Assembly: GCF_000454725.1 (NCBI RefSeq)
Contig: NZ_APJW01000001.1
Coordinates: 124,001 to 188,000 of the forward strand
Source of the DNA: Chlamydia ibidis 10-1398/6
Lineage (GTDB): Bacteria > Chlamydiota > Chlamydiia > Chlamydiales > Chlamydiaceae
DNA: 64,000 nt
Direction: 5' to 3'
A program made the translations under genes and the position numbers. Of this stretch, positions 46,189-57,361 are shown one piece after another. The notes under the pieces were generated by a model that did not search any database, was not told the DNA's origin, and saw nothing but the letters and a program-made list of their open reading frames with translations. The first letter of the stretch is position 1. Every line of letters begins with the position of its first letter.

Positions 46189-47166
46189 ATGTCTGTAGTA
46201 ATGCAAATTTTGCGTACAGGAGGTTCGGTAGCTTTTGCGAAAGTTCCTGCGCAAGTAGCTCCATCTGCTTCTTCTAGTTCTTCTAATTGCTTAAAGCAAT
46301 TGCTGTTTAACGGTAATAATAAGTTGGCGCGCTTTGTGGGTGGAACTAAGAATGTTGACAAAGCTTTGAAGTTAACCAAGTCTGTTTCTGAGGTTGTTCA
46401 GGCTTCTCTAGAGGTCTCAGGAGATGCAGGGATAGCGCACGCTACAGCAAAGAATATTGCTGGTGGTGTAGGAACGGCGCGTTCATTTATAGCCCTGACT
46501 AATGCATTTAATGGTGCACTTCCTGGGTGCATCCGTTCTACAAAAGAGTGTTTTTCGCATGTTAAACAATGTTTTGGTCCTTCAGAGGGAATGGAAGCTG
46601 CGTTTGCTAATTCGAAAACTCCTAAAGCTTATAATAAGATCTATTTGAATAAGAGAGATCACATTCTTGCTGCTGTTAGAGAGGGGTGTTCTGCTGTTGG
46701 ATCTGCAACTTTCCTAGCTACCTTCGGCGCCGTACGTCCTGTTTTATTGGCAAATAAACTTTCTGGAAAACAGTTTTTGTGTTCCGATGCTAAAACTCAA
46801 TTAAATAATTCTGTAACTTATATGATGACAGCGAATCATGCTGCCAGTGTTATTGGTTCGGCAGTAGGTATTGCTGCGGAACGCATTGCTTATGAGCGTG
46901 CCATCAGTAGTTTAGGCCATTCTTCCGAAGCTTATGGTTGGTCAGTAGAGAATCGTTTGGATGTCGAAGCAAGTTTGAAACAGTCATATATCTCTGAAGT
47001 CAAAAAAGCTGTTCTGACAATTTTAGAAAAAGGACTTGAGTTAATAGCGGATATTGTTAAGTTGGTTCCAACAGGATTATCAGCTGCGGGCCAAATGATT
47101 GTTACATCTAGTTTGGTCACTGTATCTAGCTGTGTTGGCCTTTACTGTGCTTGGTCAAAGTCGTAA
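46189..47166 (+). CDS. Cap1-like inclusion membrane protein (CT529-type)
   Basis: 325 residues, no signal peptide; a Ser/Ala-rich N-terminus suits type III secretion. Hydrophobic stretches (about 85-115, 165-185, 220-245, 285-320; for example TANHAASVIGSAVGIAAERI) would insert in a membrane in the bilobed manner of Inc proteins. Its position right after fmt is that of CT529 (Cap1), a known CD8 T-cell antigen at the inclusion membrane. The strong Shine-Dalgarno and a terminator right after suggest a separate, well-expressed unit. Confidence 0.78.
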   Translation: MSVVMQILRTGGSVAFAKVPAQVAPSASSSSSNCLKQLLFNGNNKLARFVGGTKNVDKALKLTKSVSEVVQASLEVSGDAGIAHATAKNIAGGVGTARSFIALTNAFNGALPGCIRSTKECFSHVKQCFGPSEGMEAAFANSKTPKAYNKIYLNKRDHILAAVREGCSAVGSATFLATFGAVRPVLLANKLSGKQFLCSDAKTQLNNSVTYMMTANHAASVIGSAVGIAAERIAYERAISSLGHSSEAYGWSVENRLDVEASLKQSYISEVKKAVLTILEKGLELIADIVKLVPTGLSAAGQMIVTSSLVTVSSCVGLYCAWSKS

Positions 47167-47197
47167 GAAATATTTTTCTATATCTGGTTTTTTTGAT

Positions 47198-47228
47198 AAA
47201 TCGCTTCTAAACTTTAGAAGCGATTTTT
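47198..47228 (+). terminator. Strong intrinsic terminator after the Cap1-like gene
   Basis: AAATCGCTTCTAAA (47198-47211) and TTTAGAAGCGATTT (47213-47226) form a nearly perfect hairpin with a GC-containing stem, followed by TT-rich DNA, 31 bases after the stop. Confidence 0.85.
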
Positions 47229-47458
47229 ATTTATTCGCAAATAAGAGTTTTATAAGAGCTATTTATCTTTCTGGTCTTAAAGCTTTCCCTGCTTTTTCTT
47301 ATTGTAAAAATCTTCTCCCTTTGATAATCTTTCCCCTTATTTTCTTAAGGAAAAGTCTCTTTTTCTTTTTGAAGAATTCTACAAGTAAAGTACTGGAACG
47401 GTTTGCCTAGTTATTCTCACTAGGTGCGGACAAGTCATTGTGTTAATGGGTAATTATT
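47229..47458. other. Leader region of the ribosomal-protein operon
   Basis: 230 bp, T-rich. It contains a small hairpin CCTAGT/ACTAGG (47406-47411/47419-47424) about 35 bases before rplC; such leaders often hold an L4-type autoregulatory site, but none can be shown. The overlapping frame 47099-47410 is a shadow of the Cap1-like gene. Confidence 0.4.
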
Positions 47459-48124
47459 ATGCGGTCTCAGCTTAGCTTAATGGGGAAAAAAGAAGGTATG
47501 ATCCATATCTTCGACAAGGATGGAAATCTTGTTGCGTGTTCAGTAATTAGCGTAGGACCTAATGTAGTTACTCAGATAAAAGATGCAACGACCGACGGTT
47601 ATAGCGCTGTTCAGGTCGGGGCTGACGAAGTTTGTGCGCCTGAAAAAACTTTAGAAAAGCGTTTTTCTAAGCCTAAGCTTGGCCATTTAAAAAAGTCTGG
47701 TTCTCGCGTCTTTCGTTTTTTAAAAGAGGTTCGTCTTTCTGAGGAGGCTGCTTCTGCTGTTTCTTTGGGAGATGAGTTTGGCTTGGAAGTCTTGGAAGGT
47801 GTTTCTTCCGTAGATGTTAGTGGAGTTTCTAAGGGTAAGGGCTTTCAAGGAGTTATGAAGAAATATGGTTTTCGGGGTGGTCCTGGAAGTCATGGTTCTG
47901 GTTTTCATCGTCATGCAGGTTCTATAGGAATGCGTTCTACTCCGGGTCGCTGTTTCCCTGGAAGTAAGCGTCCTAGTCATATGGGTGCTGAGAACGTGAC
48001 GGTTGCAAATTTAGAAATTGTGAAAATAGATTTAGATAAAAAAGTGTTGCTGGTGAAAGGGGCAATCCCTGGTTCCAAGGGGTCTGTTGTTGTTGTCAAA
48101 CGTTCTTCCAGGGCTAAAGGGTAA
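47459..48124 (+). CDS. rplC: 50S ribosomal protein L3
   Basis: 221 residues; binds 23S rRNA near the peptidyl-transferase centre. [19 protein letters not shown], the [18 protein letters not shown] loop and [19 protein letters not shown] are L3 signatures. First gene of the S10-type cluster here; rpsJ (S10) is not upstream, as in other Chlamydia. Confidence 0.96.
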   Translation: MRSQLSLMGKKEGMIHIFDKDGNLVACSVISVGPNVVTQIKDATTDGYSAVQVGADEVCAPEKTLEKRFSKPKLGHLKKSGSRVFRFLKEVRLSEEAASAVSLGDEFGLEVLEGVSSVDVSGVSKGKGFQGVMKKYGFRGGPGSHGSGFHRHAGSIGMRSTPGRCFPGSKRPSHMGAENVTVANLEIVKIDLDKKVLLVKGAIPGSKGSVVVVKRSSRAKG

Positions 48125-48140
48125 TACAGAAGAGGTCCTA

Positions 48141-48815
48141 ATGGTTTTATTATCAAAGTTCGATTTTTTGGGGAATAAGACGGGAGAAGTCGAGTTGTCG
48201 GATGCTTTGTTTGCTGAAGAGGGAAATGGGCTCCAATTAGTTAAGGATTATCTTGTCGCCATTCAGGCGAACAAGAGGCAGTGGTCTGCTTGTACGAGGA
48301 ATCGTTCAGAGGTGAGTCATTCTACTAAGAAACCTTTCAGGCAAAAGGGCACTGGGAATGCTCGTCAAGGATGTTTGGCTGCTCCTCAGTTTCGTGGTGG
48401 GGGCATTGTTTTTGGTCCTAAGCCTAAGTTTGATCAGCATGTGCGCATTAATCGTAAGGAAAAGCGTGCGGCTATTCGCCTCTTGTTAGCTCAGAAGATT
48501 CAGGCTAACAAACTAGTTGTTGCTGATGATAGTGTGTTTGTAAGTAGTCTGTCAGCGCCAAAGACAAAAGAAGCTTTGAGGTTTTTGAAGGCTTGTAATG
48601 TTGAGTGTCGTGGAGCTTTGTTTATAGACGACTTAGATCATGCGGGTAGCAATGAAAATTTGAGATTAAGTTTGCGTAATCTGTCGGCTGTTCGTGGTTT
48701 TACTTATGGAGTGAACGTGAACGGATACGATTTGGCTTCAGCTCGAAGTGTTGTGATTTCTGAGAAGGCTCTCAGCGAGCTCGCCGGGCGTCTTATTTCT
48801 GGGATGAAAGATTAG
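48141..48815 (+). CDS. rplD: 50S ribosomal protein L4
   Basis: 224 residues; lines the exit tunnel. RPKQG-like [14 protein letters not shown] and [13 protein letters not shown] are typical. The ATG at 48141 has AGAGGT upstream; the frame runs 18 codons further up into rplC without support. Confidence 0.95.
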   Translation: MVLLSKFDFLGNKTGEVELSDALFAEEGNGLQLVKDYLVAIQANKRQWSACTRNRSEVSHSTKKPFRQKGTGNARQGCLAAPQFRGGGIVFGPKPKFDQHVRINRKEKRAAIRLLLAQKIQANKLVVADDSVFVSSLSAPKTKEALRFLKACNVECRGALFIDDLDHAGSNENLRLSLRNLSAVRGFTYGVNVNGYDLASARSVVISEKALSELAGRLISGMKD

Positions 48816-48834
48816 TTAGAAGGAAACGCAGGAT

Positions 48835-49170
48835 ATGAAAGATCCTTATGATGTAATCAAGCGGCATTATGTGACTGAGAAGGCTAAGACGCTTGAGAGT
48901 TTAAGTTTAGGTAGTGGTCAAGGAAAGAAGAAAGGAAGTTTTTGCAAGCATCCGAAGTATACTTTCGTAGTGGCCGCTAATGCAACAAAGCCTCTAATTG
49001 CGCAAGCTGTAGAGTCTATTTATGCTGATAAGAAAGTAAAAGTGAAAAGTGTAAACACGATATGTGTGAAGCCTCAGCCAGCCCGAATGATCCGTGGTAG
49101 ACGGAAAGGAAAGACTGCAGGATTTAAGAAGGCAATAGTAACCTTCTATGAAGGCCATTCTATCGGGTAA
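48835..49170 (+). CDS. rplW: 50S ribosomal protein L23
   Basis: 111 residues; sits at the tunnel exit. [15 protein letters not shown] and [19 protein letters not shown] match L23. The insert [15 protein letters not shown] is basic and slightly longer than the usual loop. GGAAACGCAGGAT precedes the ATG. Confidence 0.94.
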   Translation: MKDPYDVIKRHYVTEKAKTLESLSLGSGQGKKKGSFCKHPKYTFVVAANATKPLIAQAVESIYADKKVKVKSVNTICVKPQPARMIRGRRKGKTAGFKKAIVTFYEGHSIG

Positions 49171-49190
49171 AGTATCAGAGGAAGAAAAAC

Positions 49191-50045
49191 ATGTTTAAAA
49201 AGTTTAAGCCAGTAACCCCAGGGACTAGACAGTTGGTTCTTCCTTCTTTTGAGGAATTGACGACTCAAGGAGAGTTAGAGGGTAGTAAGTCTAAAAGAAG
49301 CGTTCGTCCTAATAAAAAACTTTCGTTTTTTAAAAAAAGTTCTGGTGGTCGTGATAATTTAGGCCATATTTCTTGTCGCCATAGGGGCGGCGGAGTGAAG
49401 CGTCTTTATCGAATTATTGATTTTAAAAGGAATAAAGACGGGATCGAAGCCAAAGTAGTTTCCGTTGAATACGATCCTAATCGTTCTGCTTACATTGCTT
49501 TGCTTAACTATGCTGATGGAGAAAAGCGTTATATTCTTGCTCCTAAAGGTATTAAGCGTGGAGATCGTGTTATTTCCGGAGAAGGTAGTCCGTTTAAGGT
49601 TGGTTGTTGTATGACTCTAAAGAGTATGCCTTTAGGGTTGTCTGTGCATAATATTGAAATGCGTCCGTTTTCTGGGGGAAAGTTAGTAAGATCTGCAGGT
49701 TTGGCTGCACAGATTATTGCTAAGACTCCAGGTTATGTTACTTTAAAAATGCCTTCAGGCGAATTTCGTATGTTGAACGAAGGCTGTCGTGCAACTATCG
49801 GCGAAGTTTCTAATGCAGACCATAATTTGCGCGTTGATGGTAAAGCGGGAAGACGTCGCTGGAAGGGTGTTCGTCCTACAGTCAGAGGTACTGCGATGAA
49901 TCCGGTTGATCACCCACATGGTGGTGGTGAAGGTCGTCATAATGGTTACATCCCACGAACTCCATGGGGTAAGGTAACGAAAGGGTTGAAAACCCGTAAT
50001 AAGCGAAAAAGTAATAAATGGATTGTTAAAGATCGAAGGAAGTAA
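49191..50045 (+). CDS. rplB: 50S ribosomal protein L2
   Basis: 284 residues; central to subunit association and peptide-bond formation. The C-terminal [20 protein letters not shown] carries the conserved functional His. [18 protein letters not shown] at the N-terminus is chlamydial. It is close to rpsS (six-base gap). Confidence 0.96.
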   Translation: MFKKFKPVTPGTRQLVLPSFEELTTQGELEGSKSKRSVRPNKKLSFFKKSSGGRDNLGHISCRHRGGGVKRLYRIIDFKRNKDGIEAKVVSVEYDPNRSAYIALLNYADGEKRYILAPKGIKRGDRVISGEGSPFKVGCCMTLKSMPLGLSVHNIEMRPFSGGKLVRSAGLAAQIIAKTPGYVTLKMPSGEFRMLNEGCRATIGEVSNADHNLRVDGKAGRRRWKGVRPTVRGTAMNPVDHPHGGGEGRHNGYIPRTPWGKVTKGLKTRNKRKSNKWIVKDRRK

Positions 50046-50050
50046 GAACT

Positions 50051-50317
50051 ATGAGTAGATCGTTAAGAAAAGGTCCTTTTGTTGATCACCACCTTTTGAA
50101 AAAGGTGCGTGCTATGAACTTAGAAGAGAAAAAGACCCCAATTAAAACTTGGTCTCGTCGCTCTATGATTACTCCCGAGATGATCGGCCATACTTTTGAA
50201 GTTCATAATGGAAAGAAGTTTCTGACAGTTTTTGTTTCAGAAACTATGGTCGGACATAAGTTGGGTGAGTTTTCTCCAACGAGAATATTTAAAAGTCATC
50301 CCGTGAAAAAAGGGTAA
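50051..50317 (+). CDS. rpsS: 30S ribosomal protein S19
   Basis: 88 residues. [18 protein letters not shown] and the C-terminal [17 protein letters not shown] are S19 signatures. It contacts the 16S head and S13. Confidence 0.95.
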   Translation: MSRSLRKGPFVDHHLLKKVRAMNLEEKKTPIKTWSRRSMITPEMIGHTFEVHNGKKFLTVFVSETMVGHKLGEFSPTRIFKSHPVKKG

Positions 50318-50335
50318 GTCTAAAGGAGACGTGTC

Positions 50336-50671
50336 ATGTTTAAAGCGACGGCCCGCTACATCCGGCTTCAGCCTCGTAAGGCTCGACTAGCTGCTGGGCT
50401 TATGAGAAATTTGAGCGTTAAAGAAGCGCGAGAACAACTAAGTTTTTCTCAGTTGAAAGCGGGAAGATGTTTAATAAAAGTTTTAGATAGTGCTGTAGCT
50501 AACGCTGAGTCGAATTGTAATTTGAAAAGCGAAAATCTGAGTGTCATCGAAGTCAGAGTGGATGCGGGGCCTGTATATAAGCGAAGTAAGTCTAAGAGCC
50601 GGGGAGGACGTTCCCCTATTTTAAAACGCACCAGCCATTTAACTGTTATCGTTGGTGAAAAGGAGCGTTAG
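50336..50671 (+). CDS. rplV: 50S ribosomal protein L22
   Basis: 111 residues; its hairpin forms part of the exit tunnel. [17 protein letters not shown] and [19 protein letters not shown] are typical. Confidence 0.94.
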   Translation: MFKATARYIRLQPRKARLAAGLMRNLSVKEAREQLSFSQLKAGRCLIKVLDSAVANAESNCNLKSENLSVIEVRVDAGPVYKRSKSKSRGGRSPILKRTSHLTVIVGEKER

Positions 50672-50680
50672 GAGAGAGTT

Positions 50681-51355
50681 ATGGGTCAGAAAGGATGTCC
50701 AATTGGTTTTCGTACAGCTGTTACAAAAAAATGGCGTTCCTTGTGGTACGGGAATAAGCAAGAATTTGGAAAGTTTCTTATTGAAGATGTAAAGATTCGA
50801 GAATTTTTAAGAAAGAAGCCTTCTTGCCAAGGAGCAGCTGGTTTTGTGGTCAGACGAATGAGCGGCAAGATTGAGGTTACCATTCAAACTGCCCGCCCAG
50901 GATTAGTCATCGGAAAGAAAGGCGCGGAAGTAGATCTTCTCAAGGAAGAGCTTCGCAAGCTTACAGGAAAAGAAGTTTGGGTAGAGATTGCTGAAGTTAA
51001 GAGGCCGGAGTTAAATGCAAAATTGGTCGCTGACAATATTGCAAGACAAATTGAGCGCAGGGTTTCTTTCAGACGTGCTATGAAGAAGGCTATGCAATCT
51101 GTTATGGATGCTGGTGCTATTGGAGTCAAAATCCAAGTTTCTGGAAGGTTGGCTGGAGCGGAGATCGCTCGTTCTGAATGGTATAAAAATGGCCGGGTTC
51201 CTTTACATACGTTAAGGGCTGACATTGATTATGCTACAGCTTCTGCGGAAACTACTTACGGCATTATTGGTGTAAAAGTTTGGATTAATCTTGGAGAAAA
51301 AACTTCTACGACTGGTAGCAATGCCAATGTTACCGCCCCAGCAGCGGTGTCTTAA
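50681..51355 (+). CDS. rpsC: 30S ribosomal protein S3
   Basis: 224 residues with a KH domain ([18 protein letters not shown]) and the S3 C-terminal domain ([40 protein letters not shown]). It forms the mRNA entry site. Confidence 0.96.
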   Translation: MGQKGCPIGFRTAVTKKWRSLWYGNKQEFGKFLIEDVKIREFLRKKPSCQGAAGFVVRRMSGKIEVTIQTARPGLVIGKKGAEVDLLKEELRKLTGKEVWVEIAEVKRPELNAKLVADNIARQIERRVSFRRAMKKAMQSVMDAGAIGVKIQVSGRLAGAEIARSEWYKNGRVPLHTLRADIDYATASAETTYGIIGVKVWINLGEKTSTTGSNANVTAPAAVS

Positions 51356-51384
51356 GAGTTGTAAACAAGGGTACGTGAATTATT

Positions 51385-51801
51385 ATGTTAATGCCTAAAC
51401 GAACAAAATTTCGTAAACAACAAAAGGGGCAATTTGCGGGTCTAAGTAAAGGCGCTACTTTTGTTGATTTTGGCGAATTTGGAATGCAAACTCTAGAGCG
51501 CGGTTGGGTAACTAGCCGTCAGATTGAAGCTTGTAGGGTTGCTATTAATAGACACTTAAAGCGTAAGGGAAAGGTATGGATTCGTATTTTCCCCGATAAA
51601 AGTGTCACAAAAAAGCCTGCTGAAACACGCATGGGTAAAGGTAAAGGGGCTCCGGATCACTGGGTAGCCGTGGTGCGTCCAGGCCGCATACTTTTTGAAG
51701 TGGCTAACGTATCAAGGGAAGATGCTCAAGATGCTTTAAGACGGGCTGCAGCAAAATTAGGAATAAGAACACGTTTTGTTAAGCGGGTAGAAAGGGTATA
51801 A
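51385..51801 (+). CDS. rplP: 50S ribosomal protein L16
   Basis: 138 residues. [15 protein letters not shown] start and [20 protein letters not shown] are L16 signatures. A second ATG lies two codons in. It holds the elbow of A-site tRNA. Confidence 0.95.
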   Translation: MLMPKRTKFRKQQKGQFAGLSKGATFVDFGEFGMQTLERGWVTSRQIEACRVAINRHLKRKGKVWIRIFPDKSVTKKPAETRMGKGKGAPDHWVAVVRPGRILFEVANVSREDAQDALRRAAAKLGIRTRFVKRVERV

Positions 51802-51805
51802 CAGT

Positions 51806-52024
51806 ATGACAGCAAAGAAGAGTCTGTTAGCTACACTCAGAGAAAAGAGTGAGGCTGATTTAGATGCGTTTATTCATGAACAGAAAAAAGCTCTTTTTGC
51901 TTTGAGAGCAGAGGCTGTTTTGGAAAATAAGGCAGTAAAAACACATCTGTTTTCTATGTACAAGAAAAGTATCGCTCGAGCTCTAACAGTGAAACAAGAA
52001 AAAAAGGATAGAGTCCATGACTAG
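51806..52024 (+). CDS. rpmC: 50S ribosomal protein L29
   Basis: 72 residues, two-helix protein at the tunnel exit. [20 protein letters not shown] aligns with L29 helix 1 and [17 protein letters not shown] with helix 2. Overlaps rpsQ by eight bases. Confidence 0.9.
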   Translation: MTAKKSLLATLREKSEADLDAFIHEQKKALFALRAEAVLENKAVKTHLFSMYKKSIARALTVKQEKKDRVHD

Positions 52025-52268
52025 TGAATTAAGAGGTCTTAGAAAGACTAAAATCGGTGTGGTTGTCTCCTTGAAAATGGAAAAGACTGTAGTGGTTCGT
52101 GTGGAGAGAGTGTACTCGCATCCTCAATACGCTAAAGTTGTTCGTGATTCTAAAAAGTACTATGCGCATAACGAATTAGAGCTTTCTGAAGGCGATAAGG
52201 TTCGTATTCAAGAAACTCGTCCCTTGTCTAAGTTGAAGAGATGGCGTGTTGTTGAGCGAGTAAGTTAG
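52017..52268 (+). CDS. rpsQ: 30S ribosomal protein S17
   Basis: 83-residue OB-fold protein. [39 protein letters not shown] and [13 protein letters not shown] are S17 landmarks. The ATG is in the end of rpmC. Confidence 0.94.
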   Translation: MTSELRGLRKTKIGVVVSLKMEKTVVVRVERVYSHPQYAKVVRDSKKYYAHNELELSEGDKVRIQETRPLSKLKRWRVVERVS

Positions 52269-52306
52269 TTTGGCAGGTTAGTTAGCAACATTGGGTAGAT
52301 AGAATT

Positions 52307-52675
52307 ATGATCCAACAAGAGAGTCAATTAAAAGTTGCCGATAATACCGGGGCTAAGAGGGTAAAGTGTTTTAAAGTTTTAGGTGGATCTCGTAGACGTT
52401 ATGCTACAGTTGGCGACGTTATCGTGTGTTCTGTCAGAGATGTTGAGCCTGATAGTTCCGTAAAAAAAGGCGACGTGGTTAAGGCTGTAATCGTTCGAAC
52501 TCGTCGAGATATCAAAAGAAAAGACGGTTCTACTTTAAGATTCGATACGAATAGCTGTGTAATTATCGATGATAAAGGCAATCCCAAAGGAACGCGAATT
52601 TTTGGCCCTGTAGCACGAGAAATCCGTGACAGAGGTTTTATTAAAATTAGCTCTTTGGCTCCTGAGGTGATTTAA
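52307..52675 (+). CDS. rplN: 50S ribosomal protein L14
   Basis: 122 residues. [38 protein letters not shown] and [16 protein letters not shown] are diagnostic. Binds near the 30S interface. Confidence 0.96.
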   Translation: MIQQESQLKVADNTGAKRVKCFKVLGGSRRRYATVGDVIVCSVRDVEPDSSVKKGDVVKAVIVRTRRDIKRKDGSTLRFDTNSCVIIDDKGNPKGTRIFGPVAREIRDRGFIKISSLAPEVI

Positions 52676-52689
52676 GGATAAGAGAAGAT

Positions 52690-53031
52690 ATGAAAAGACG
52701 TAGCATTTGTGTTGGTGATACAGTACACGTAATAACTGGAAACGACAAAGGTAAGCAGGGTAAGGTTTTATCTTTTATCAAAGAAAAAGATAAGGTCGTC
52801 GTTGAAGGCGTTAATGTTCGTACTAAAAACATTAAACGTAGTCAGGAAAATCCCAAAGGAAAAAGGATTAGTATTGAAGCGCCAATACATATTTCTAATG
52901 TTCGTTTAAGTATAAATGGGGCGCCCGCAAAACTTGTGGTCAAAAATACTGAGAAAGGGCGGGAGTTATGGAACAAGGCTCCTGATGGTACTGTCGCACT
53001 ATACCGTTTGGTAAAAGAGAGAAAGGGTTAA
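52690..53031 (+). CDS. rplX: 50S ribosomal protein L24
   Basis: 113 residues. The KOW motif is [20 protein letters not shown] at the N-terminus; [20 protein letters not shown] follows. An assembly initiator for 50S. Confidence 0.94.
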   Translation: MKRRSICVGDTVHVITGNDKGKQGKVLSFIKEKDKVVVEGVNVRTKNIKRSQENPKGKRISIEAPIHISNVRLSINGAPAKLVVKNTEKGRELWNKAPDGTVALYRLVKERKG

Positions 53032-53032
53032 T

Positions 53033-53575
53033 ATGAGCAGGTTAAAAAAACTCTATACTGAAGAGATCCGAAAGACTCTACAAGAAAAGTTTAATTATGA
53101 AAATGTTATGCAAATCCCTGTTCTTAAGAAAATTGTCGTAAGCATGGGGCTTGCTGAAGCTGCTAAAGATAAAAACCTATTCCAGGCTCATTTAGAGGAG
53201 CTGGCCTTAATTTCTGGGCAAAAACCATTAGTAACTAAAGCAAGAAATTCTATAGCAGGGTTTAAGCTCCGTGCAGGCCAAGGGATTGGAGCGAAGGTAA
53301 CTTTACGCGGTGTTCGTATGTACGATTTTATGGATCGTTTTTGTAACATCGTTTCTCCAAGGATTCGTGACTTCCGTGGATTTTCGGATAAAGGAGATGG
53401 GCGAGGATGCTACTCTTTAGGGATTGATGATCAGCAAATTTTCCCAGAAGTAGATTTAGATCGCGTGAAGAGATCTCAGGGTATGAATATTACCTGGGTA
53501 ACCACTGCACGAACAGATGTCGAATGCACTACTCTGTTAGAGTTGATGGGTTTGCGTTTTAAGAAGGCTCAATAA
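53033..53575 (+). CDS. rplE: 50S ribosomal protein L5
   Basis: 180 residues. Conserved blocks are [40 protein letters not shown] and [19 protein letters not shown]. Contacts 5S rRNA. Starts one base after rplX. No rpsN (S14) follows before rpsH. Confidence 0.95.
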   Translation: MSRLKKLYTEEIRKTLQEKFNYENVMQIPVLKKIVVSMGLAEAAKDKNLFQAHLEELALISGQKPLVTKARNSIAGFKLRAGQGIGAKVTLRGVRMYDFMDRFCNIVSPRIRDFRGFSDKGDGRGCYSLGIDDQQIFPEVDLDRVKRSQGMNITWVTTARTDVECTTLLELMGLRFKKAQ

Positions 53576-53593
53576 GGGAGATAAGAAATCGGT

Positions 53594-53995
53594 ATGGGCA
53601 TGACAAGTGATTCTATAGCAGATTTGTTGACACGCATTCGTAACGCATTAATGGCGGAGCATTTGTATGTGGACGTAGAACATAGTAAGATGCGTGAGGC
53701 AATTGTAAGAATTCTTAAACAACATGGGTTCGTTGCTCACTATTTAGTAAAAGAAGAGAACCGCAAGTCTACGATGCGCGTGTTTTTGCAGTATAATGAT
53801 GATCGTAAGCCTGTGATACATCAGTTAAAGAGAGTATCTAAGCCTTCTAGAAGAGTCTATGTATCGGCAGACAAGATTCCTTACGTGTTTGGTAACATGG
53901 GAATTTCTGTATTGTCTACTTCTCAGGGTGTTCTAGAGGGAGCTGCCGCTCGTGCTAAAAATGTTGGTGGTGAGTTGCTCTGTTTAGTTTGGTAA
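53594..53995 (+). CDS. rpsH: 30S ribosomal protein S8
   Basis: 133 residues. [20 protein letters not shown] start and [20 protein letters not shown] end are S8 signatures. It binds the central domain of 16S rRNA. Confidence 0.95.
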   Translation: MGMTSDSIADLLTRIRNALMAEHLYVDVEHSKMREAIVRILKQHGFVAHYLVKEENRKSTMRVFLQYNDDRKPVIHQLKRVSKPSRRVYVSADKIPYVFGNMGISVLSTSQGVLEGAAARAKNVGGELLCLVW

Positions 53996-54027
53996 CAGGA
54001 TAAAAGAATTTTATAGGACGGTAAGGA

Positions 54028-54579
54028 ATGTCTCGTAAAGCTCGAGACCCTATTGTGCTCCCTCAAGGAGTAGAGGTCTCCATTCAAAATGATGAAATCT
54101 TGGTAAAAGGTCCTAAGGGCTCTCTGAAGCAAAAGTTAGCTAAAGAAGTTGAGATAAACATTCAGGACAGAGAGATTTTTGTGTGTGCAGCAGCTCATGT
54201 TGTTGATCGGCCAAGCCGTATGCAGGGATTGTATTGGGCTTTAATTTCTAATATGGTTCATGGGGTACATACGGGATTTGAAAAACGTCTTGAAATGATT
54301 GGGGTTGGTTTTAGAGCAGCTGTTCAAGGATCTGTTTTAGATTTGTCAATAGGTGTGTCTCATCCTATGAAGCTAGCAATTCCTGAAGAGTTACAAGTAT
54401 CCGTAGAGAAAAATACTTTAATCTCTGTCAAAGGAATTAATAAGCAATTAGTAGGGGAATTTGCTGCTACTATTCGTGCTAAACGCCCTCCTGAGCCCTA
54501 TAAAGGAAAAGGTATTCGCTACGAGAATGAATATGTACGTCGTAAAGCTGGAAAGGCTGCTAAGACAGGTAAAAAATAG
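54028..54579 (+). CDS. rplF: 50S ribosomal protein L6
   Basis: 183 residues, two related domains. Blocks near the C-terminus include [20 protein letters not shown], typical of L6. Lies at the GTPase-associated region. Confidence 0.94.
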   Translation: MSRKARDPIVLPQGVEVSIQNDEILVKGPKGSLKQKLAKEVEINIQDREIFVCAAAHVVDRPSRMQGLYWALISNMVHGVHTGFEKRLEMIGVGFRAAVQGSVLDLSIGVSHPMKLAIPEELQVSVEKNTLISVKGINKQLVGEFAATIRAKRPPEPYKGKGIRYENEYVRRKAGKAAKTGKK

Positions 54580-54599
54580 TAGTGTAGGGAAGTTAGGCT

Positions 54600-54971
54600 A
54601 TGGAAAGTTCGTTGTTTAAAAAGTCTTTAAAGAAAACACGTAGAGCTTTAAGGGTACGTAAAGCTTTGAAGGGCTCTGCTGTTAGACCTCGTTTGTCTGT
54701 TGTAAAGACGAATAAACATATCTACGTACAGTTAATAGACGATTCTGTTGGTAAAACTTTGGCTTCTGTCTCAACTATTGCTAAGTCGAGCAAAGTTGCT
54801 GGGTTAACAAAAAAGAATCAAGATGTCGCTAGGCTTCTTGGCGCTAAAATTGCTGAGTTAGGGAAAAACCTTCAAGTAGATCGAGTTGTGTTCGATCGTG
54901 GGCCATTCAGATATCACGGAATTATTGCTATGGTTGCTGATGGTGCTAGAGAGGGTGGATTACAGTTTTAA
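54600..54971 (+). CDS. rplR: 50S ribosomal protein L18
   Basis: 123 residues. RPRLSVVKTNKHIYVQLIDD, VVFDRGPFRYHGIIAMVADG and AREGGLQF match L18, the 5S rRNA binder. The N-terminus is basic. Confidence 0.94.
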   Translation: MESSLFKKSLKKTRRALRVRKALKGSAVRPRLSVVKTNKHIYVQLIDDSVGKTLASVSTIAKSSKVAGLTKKNQDVARLLGAKIAELGKNLQVDRVVFDRGPFRYHGIIAMVADGAREGGLQF

Positions 54972-54986
54972 TGAAGGTTTAAAGAG

Positions 54987-55484
54987 ATGACGTTATCAAA
55001 GAATTCTCATAAGGAAGAGCAGCTAGAAGAGAAAGTTCTTTTTGTCAATCGTTGTGCTAAGGTCGTTAAGGGTGGACGTAAGTTTAGCTTTTCGGCTCTT
55101 ATTTTAGTGGGTGATGGCAAAGGGCGTTTAGGTTACGGTTTTGCTAAGGCTAATGAATTAACTGACGCTATTCGCAAAGGTGGAGAGGCTGCCAGAAAGA
55201 ATTTGATGAACATCTATTCCTTAGAGAATGGTTCGATCCCTCATGAAGTGTTTGTTCATCATGATGGGGCTCAATTACTTCTGAAGCCTGCAAAGCCAGG
55301 GACTGGTATTGTCGCAGGTTCCCGTATTCGTTTAATTTTGGAAATGGCTGGAGTCAAAAATATTGTTGCAAAGAGCTTAGGTTCTAACAATCCTATGAAC
55401 CAGGTTAAAGCTGCTTTTAAGGCTCTTAAAGAACTTACTAGTAGAAAAGATATTTTAAATAGAAGAGCGGTTAAAAATGATTAA
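54987..55484 (+). CDS. rpsE: 30S ribosomal protein S5
   Basis: 165 residues. [20 protein letters not shown] and [20 protein letters not shown] are S5 landmarks; [16 protein letters not shown] closes the second domain. Overlaps rplO by eight bases; rpmD (L30), usually between them, is absent. Confidence 0.95.
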   Translation: MTLSKNSHKEEQLEEKVLFVNRCAKVVKGGRKFSFSALILVGDGKGRLGYGFAKANELTDAIRKGGEAARKNLMNIYSLENGSIPHEVFVHHDGAQLLLKPAKPGTGIVAGSRIRLILEMAGVKNIVAKSLGSNNPMNQVKAAFKALKELTSRKDILNRRAVKND

Positions 55485-55914
55485 GTTAGAATCATTGCAA
55501 GATCCTTCGCCACGTAAGCGAAGAAAAAAGATATTAGGTAGAGGGCCTTCTTCTGGGCATGGCAAGACTAGTTGTCGTGGACACAAAGGGGACGGAAGCC
55601 GTTCTGGGTATAAGCGTCGCTTTGGTTACGAAGGGGGAGGGGTTCCTTTATACAGAAGAATACCTACGAGGGGATTTTCTCATACTCGTTTTGACAAATG
55701 CGTTGAAGAGATTACTACTCAACGTTTAGCTCTTTTGTTTAATGATGGAGAAGAAATTACTTTAGAATCTCTGAAACAAAAGAAGGCTATAGATAAACAC
55801 GCTGTTCGAGTTAAAGTCATCTTCAAGGGTAGTCTAGGGAAAACATTTATCTGGAATGATGCTAACGTGGTATTGTCTCGAGGAGTTCAGAACCTCATTA
55901 GTGGTGTAAGATAA
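55477..55914 (+). CDS. rplO: 50S ribosomal protein L15
   Basis: 145 residues. Gly/Arg-rich N-terminus ([20 protein letters not shown]) and [17 protein letters not shown] are typical. The ATG lies in the end of rpsE. Confidence 0.94.
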   Translation: MIKLESLQDPSPRKRRKKILGRGPSSGHGKTSCRGHKGDGSRSGYKRRFGYEGGGVPLYRRIPTRGFSHTRFDKCVEEITTQRLALLFNDGEEITLESLKQKKAIDKHAVRVKVIFKGSLGKTFIWNDANVVLSRGVQNLISGVR

Positions 55915-55932
55915 AAGTGTTAGAGCCTAGTT

Positions 55933-57306
55933 ATGACAACGTTACGACAGATATTTTCGATTAGTGAGTTAAGACAGAGGTTGTTTTTTACTTTTACATT
56001 GCTCGCTGTTTGCAGGATTGGTGTGTTTATTCCTGTTCCAGGGATCAATGGGGAGCGTGCTGTTGCCTACTTCAAGCAGTTATTAGGCTCTAGCCAAAAT
56101 TTGTTTCAGTTAGCAGATATTTTTTCTGGCGGAGCTTTCGCTCAAATGACTGTGATAGCCTTGGGAGTGGTCCCTTATATTTCTGCTTCTATCATTGTCC
56201 AGTTATTGTTAGTGTTTATGCCATCTCTGCAAAGAGAGATGCGAGAATCTCCTGATCAAGGGAAGAGAAAGATAGGCCGACTTACTCGCTTATTTACCGT
56301 AGGTTTAGCTGTTATTCAGTCCTTGCTGTTTGCAAAGTTTGCATTGAAAATGAATGCTGTCATCCCGGGAATTGTTTTGCCTACTCTTCTGTCTTTTAAG
56401 ATGTTGGGAATTCCAGTGGCTTTCTATATGATCACTGTTATTGCTATGACAACGGGTACTTTGTTGTTAATGTGGATAGGTGAACAAATTTCTGATAAGG
56501 GAATCGGTAACGGTGTTAGTTTGATTATTAGCTTGGGTATTCTCGCTTCCTTCCCTTCAGTTATAGGATCAATTTTTAATAAGCTGAGTTTACATTCTCA
56601 GGATTCTGCTCAACTGGGATTAGTTTCGTTGTTATTACTTTGCGGTATCTTCGTCATGGTTTTAGTAACAACTATTCTCATCATTGAAGGAGTAAGAAAA
56701 ATTCCTGTGCAGTATGCTCGTAGGGTAATCGGTAGAAGAGAAATTCCTGGTGGTGGTTCTTATTTACCTCTCAAGGTAAATTATGCGGGAGTTATCCCTG
56801 TTATTTTTGCTTCCTCCTTGCTGATGTTTCCTGCTACGATCGGACAGTTTATGTCCTCGGACTCCTCTTGGTTTAGGCGCTTGGCAGCGATGTTGTCTCC
56901 TGGAGGATGGGTATACTCTTTATGTTACGTACTACTTATCATATTTTTTACCTATTTTTGGACGGCGACTCAATTTCATCCAGAGCAAATTGCCTCTGAA
57001 ATGAAGAAGAATAGCGCATTTATTCCAGGTATTCGGCAAGGAAGACCAACGCAGACATATCTAGAATATACGATGAATCGTGTTACTCTTCTCGGCGCAG
57101 TTTTTTTGGCTGTGGTTGCTATCTTGCCATCTATTTTGGGGCGAGTTTTGCATATAGATTCTAATGTTAGTTATTTTCTAGGTGGCACCGCGATGCTAAT
57201 CGTTGTTGGGGTTGTTCTAGATACTATGAAGCAAATCGATGCCTTTTTGTTGATGCGTCGTTATGATAGCTTTTTAAAAAAAGATCGTCCGAAAGGAAGA
57301 CATTGA
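55933..57306 (+). CDS. secY: Preprotein translocase subunit SecY
   Basis: Channel of the Sec translocon, 457 residues, ten membrane helices. GISASI-type [39 protein letters not shown], and the basic cytoplasmic loop with [13 protein letters not shown] are characteristic. It moves most exported proteins in this window (DacF, Mip, BamD-like). CT510 homologue. Confidence 0.96.
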   Translation: MTTLRQIFSISELRQRLFFTFTLLAVCRIGVFIPVPGINGERAVAYFKQLLGSSQNLFQLADIFSGGAFAQMTVIALGVVPYISASIIVQLLLVFMPSLQREMRESPDQGKRKIGRLTRLFTVGLAVIQSLLFAKFALKMNAVIPGIVLPTLLSFKMLGIPVAFYMITVIAMTTGTLLLMWIGEQISDKGIGNGVSLIISLGILASFPSVIGSIFNKLSLHSQDSAQLGLVSLLLLCGIFVMVLVTTILIIEGVRKIPVQYARRVIGRREIPGGGSYLPLKVNYAGVIPVIFASSLLMFPATIGQFMSSDSSWFRRLAAMLSPGGWVYSLCYVLLIIFFTYFWTATQFHPEQIASEMKKNSAFIPGIRQGRPTQTYLEYTMNRVTLLGAVFLAVVAILPSILGRVLHIDSNVSYFLGGTAMLIVVGVVLDTMKQIDAFLLMRRYDSFLKKDRPKGRH

Positions 57307-57361
57307 AAAATAACAATTTTTGACCTAAGATGCTTATACTACTTTAAGGGAGGCCCTGCGT

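Noticed and set aside
47099..47410. 103-codon frame at the end of the Cap1-like gene
   Set aside because: Overlaps the Cap1-like gene and its strong terminator, is rich in Phe/Leu from T-rich DNA, and has no ribosome site.
50884..51225. 113-codon frame opposite rpsC
   Set aside because: Antisense shadow of a certain ribosomal gene.
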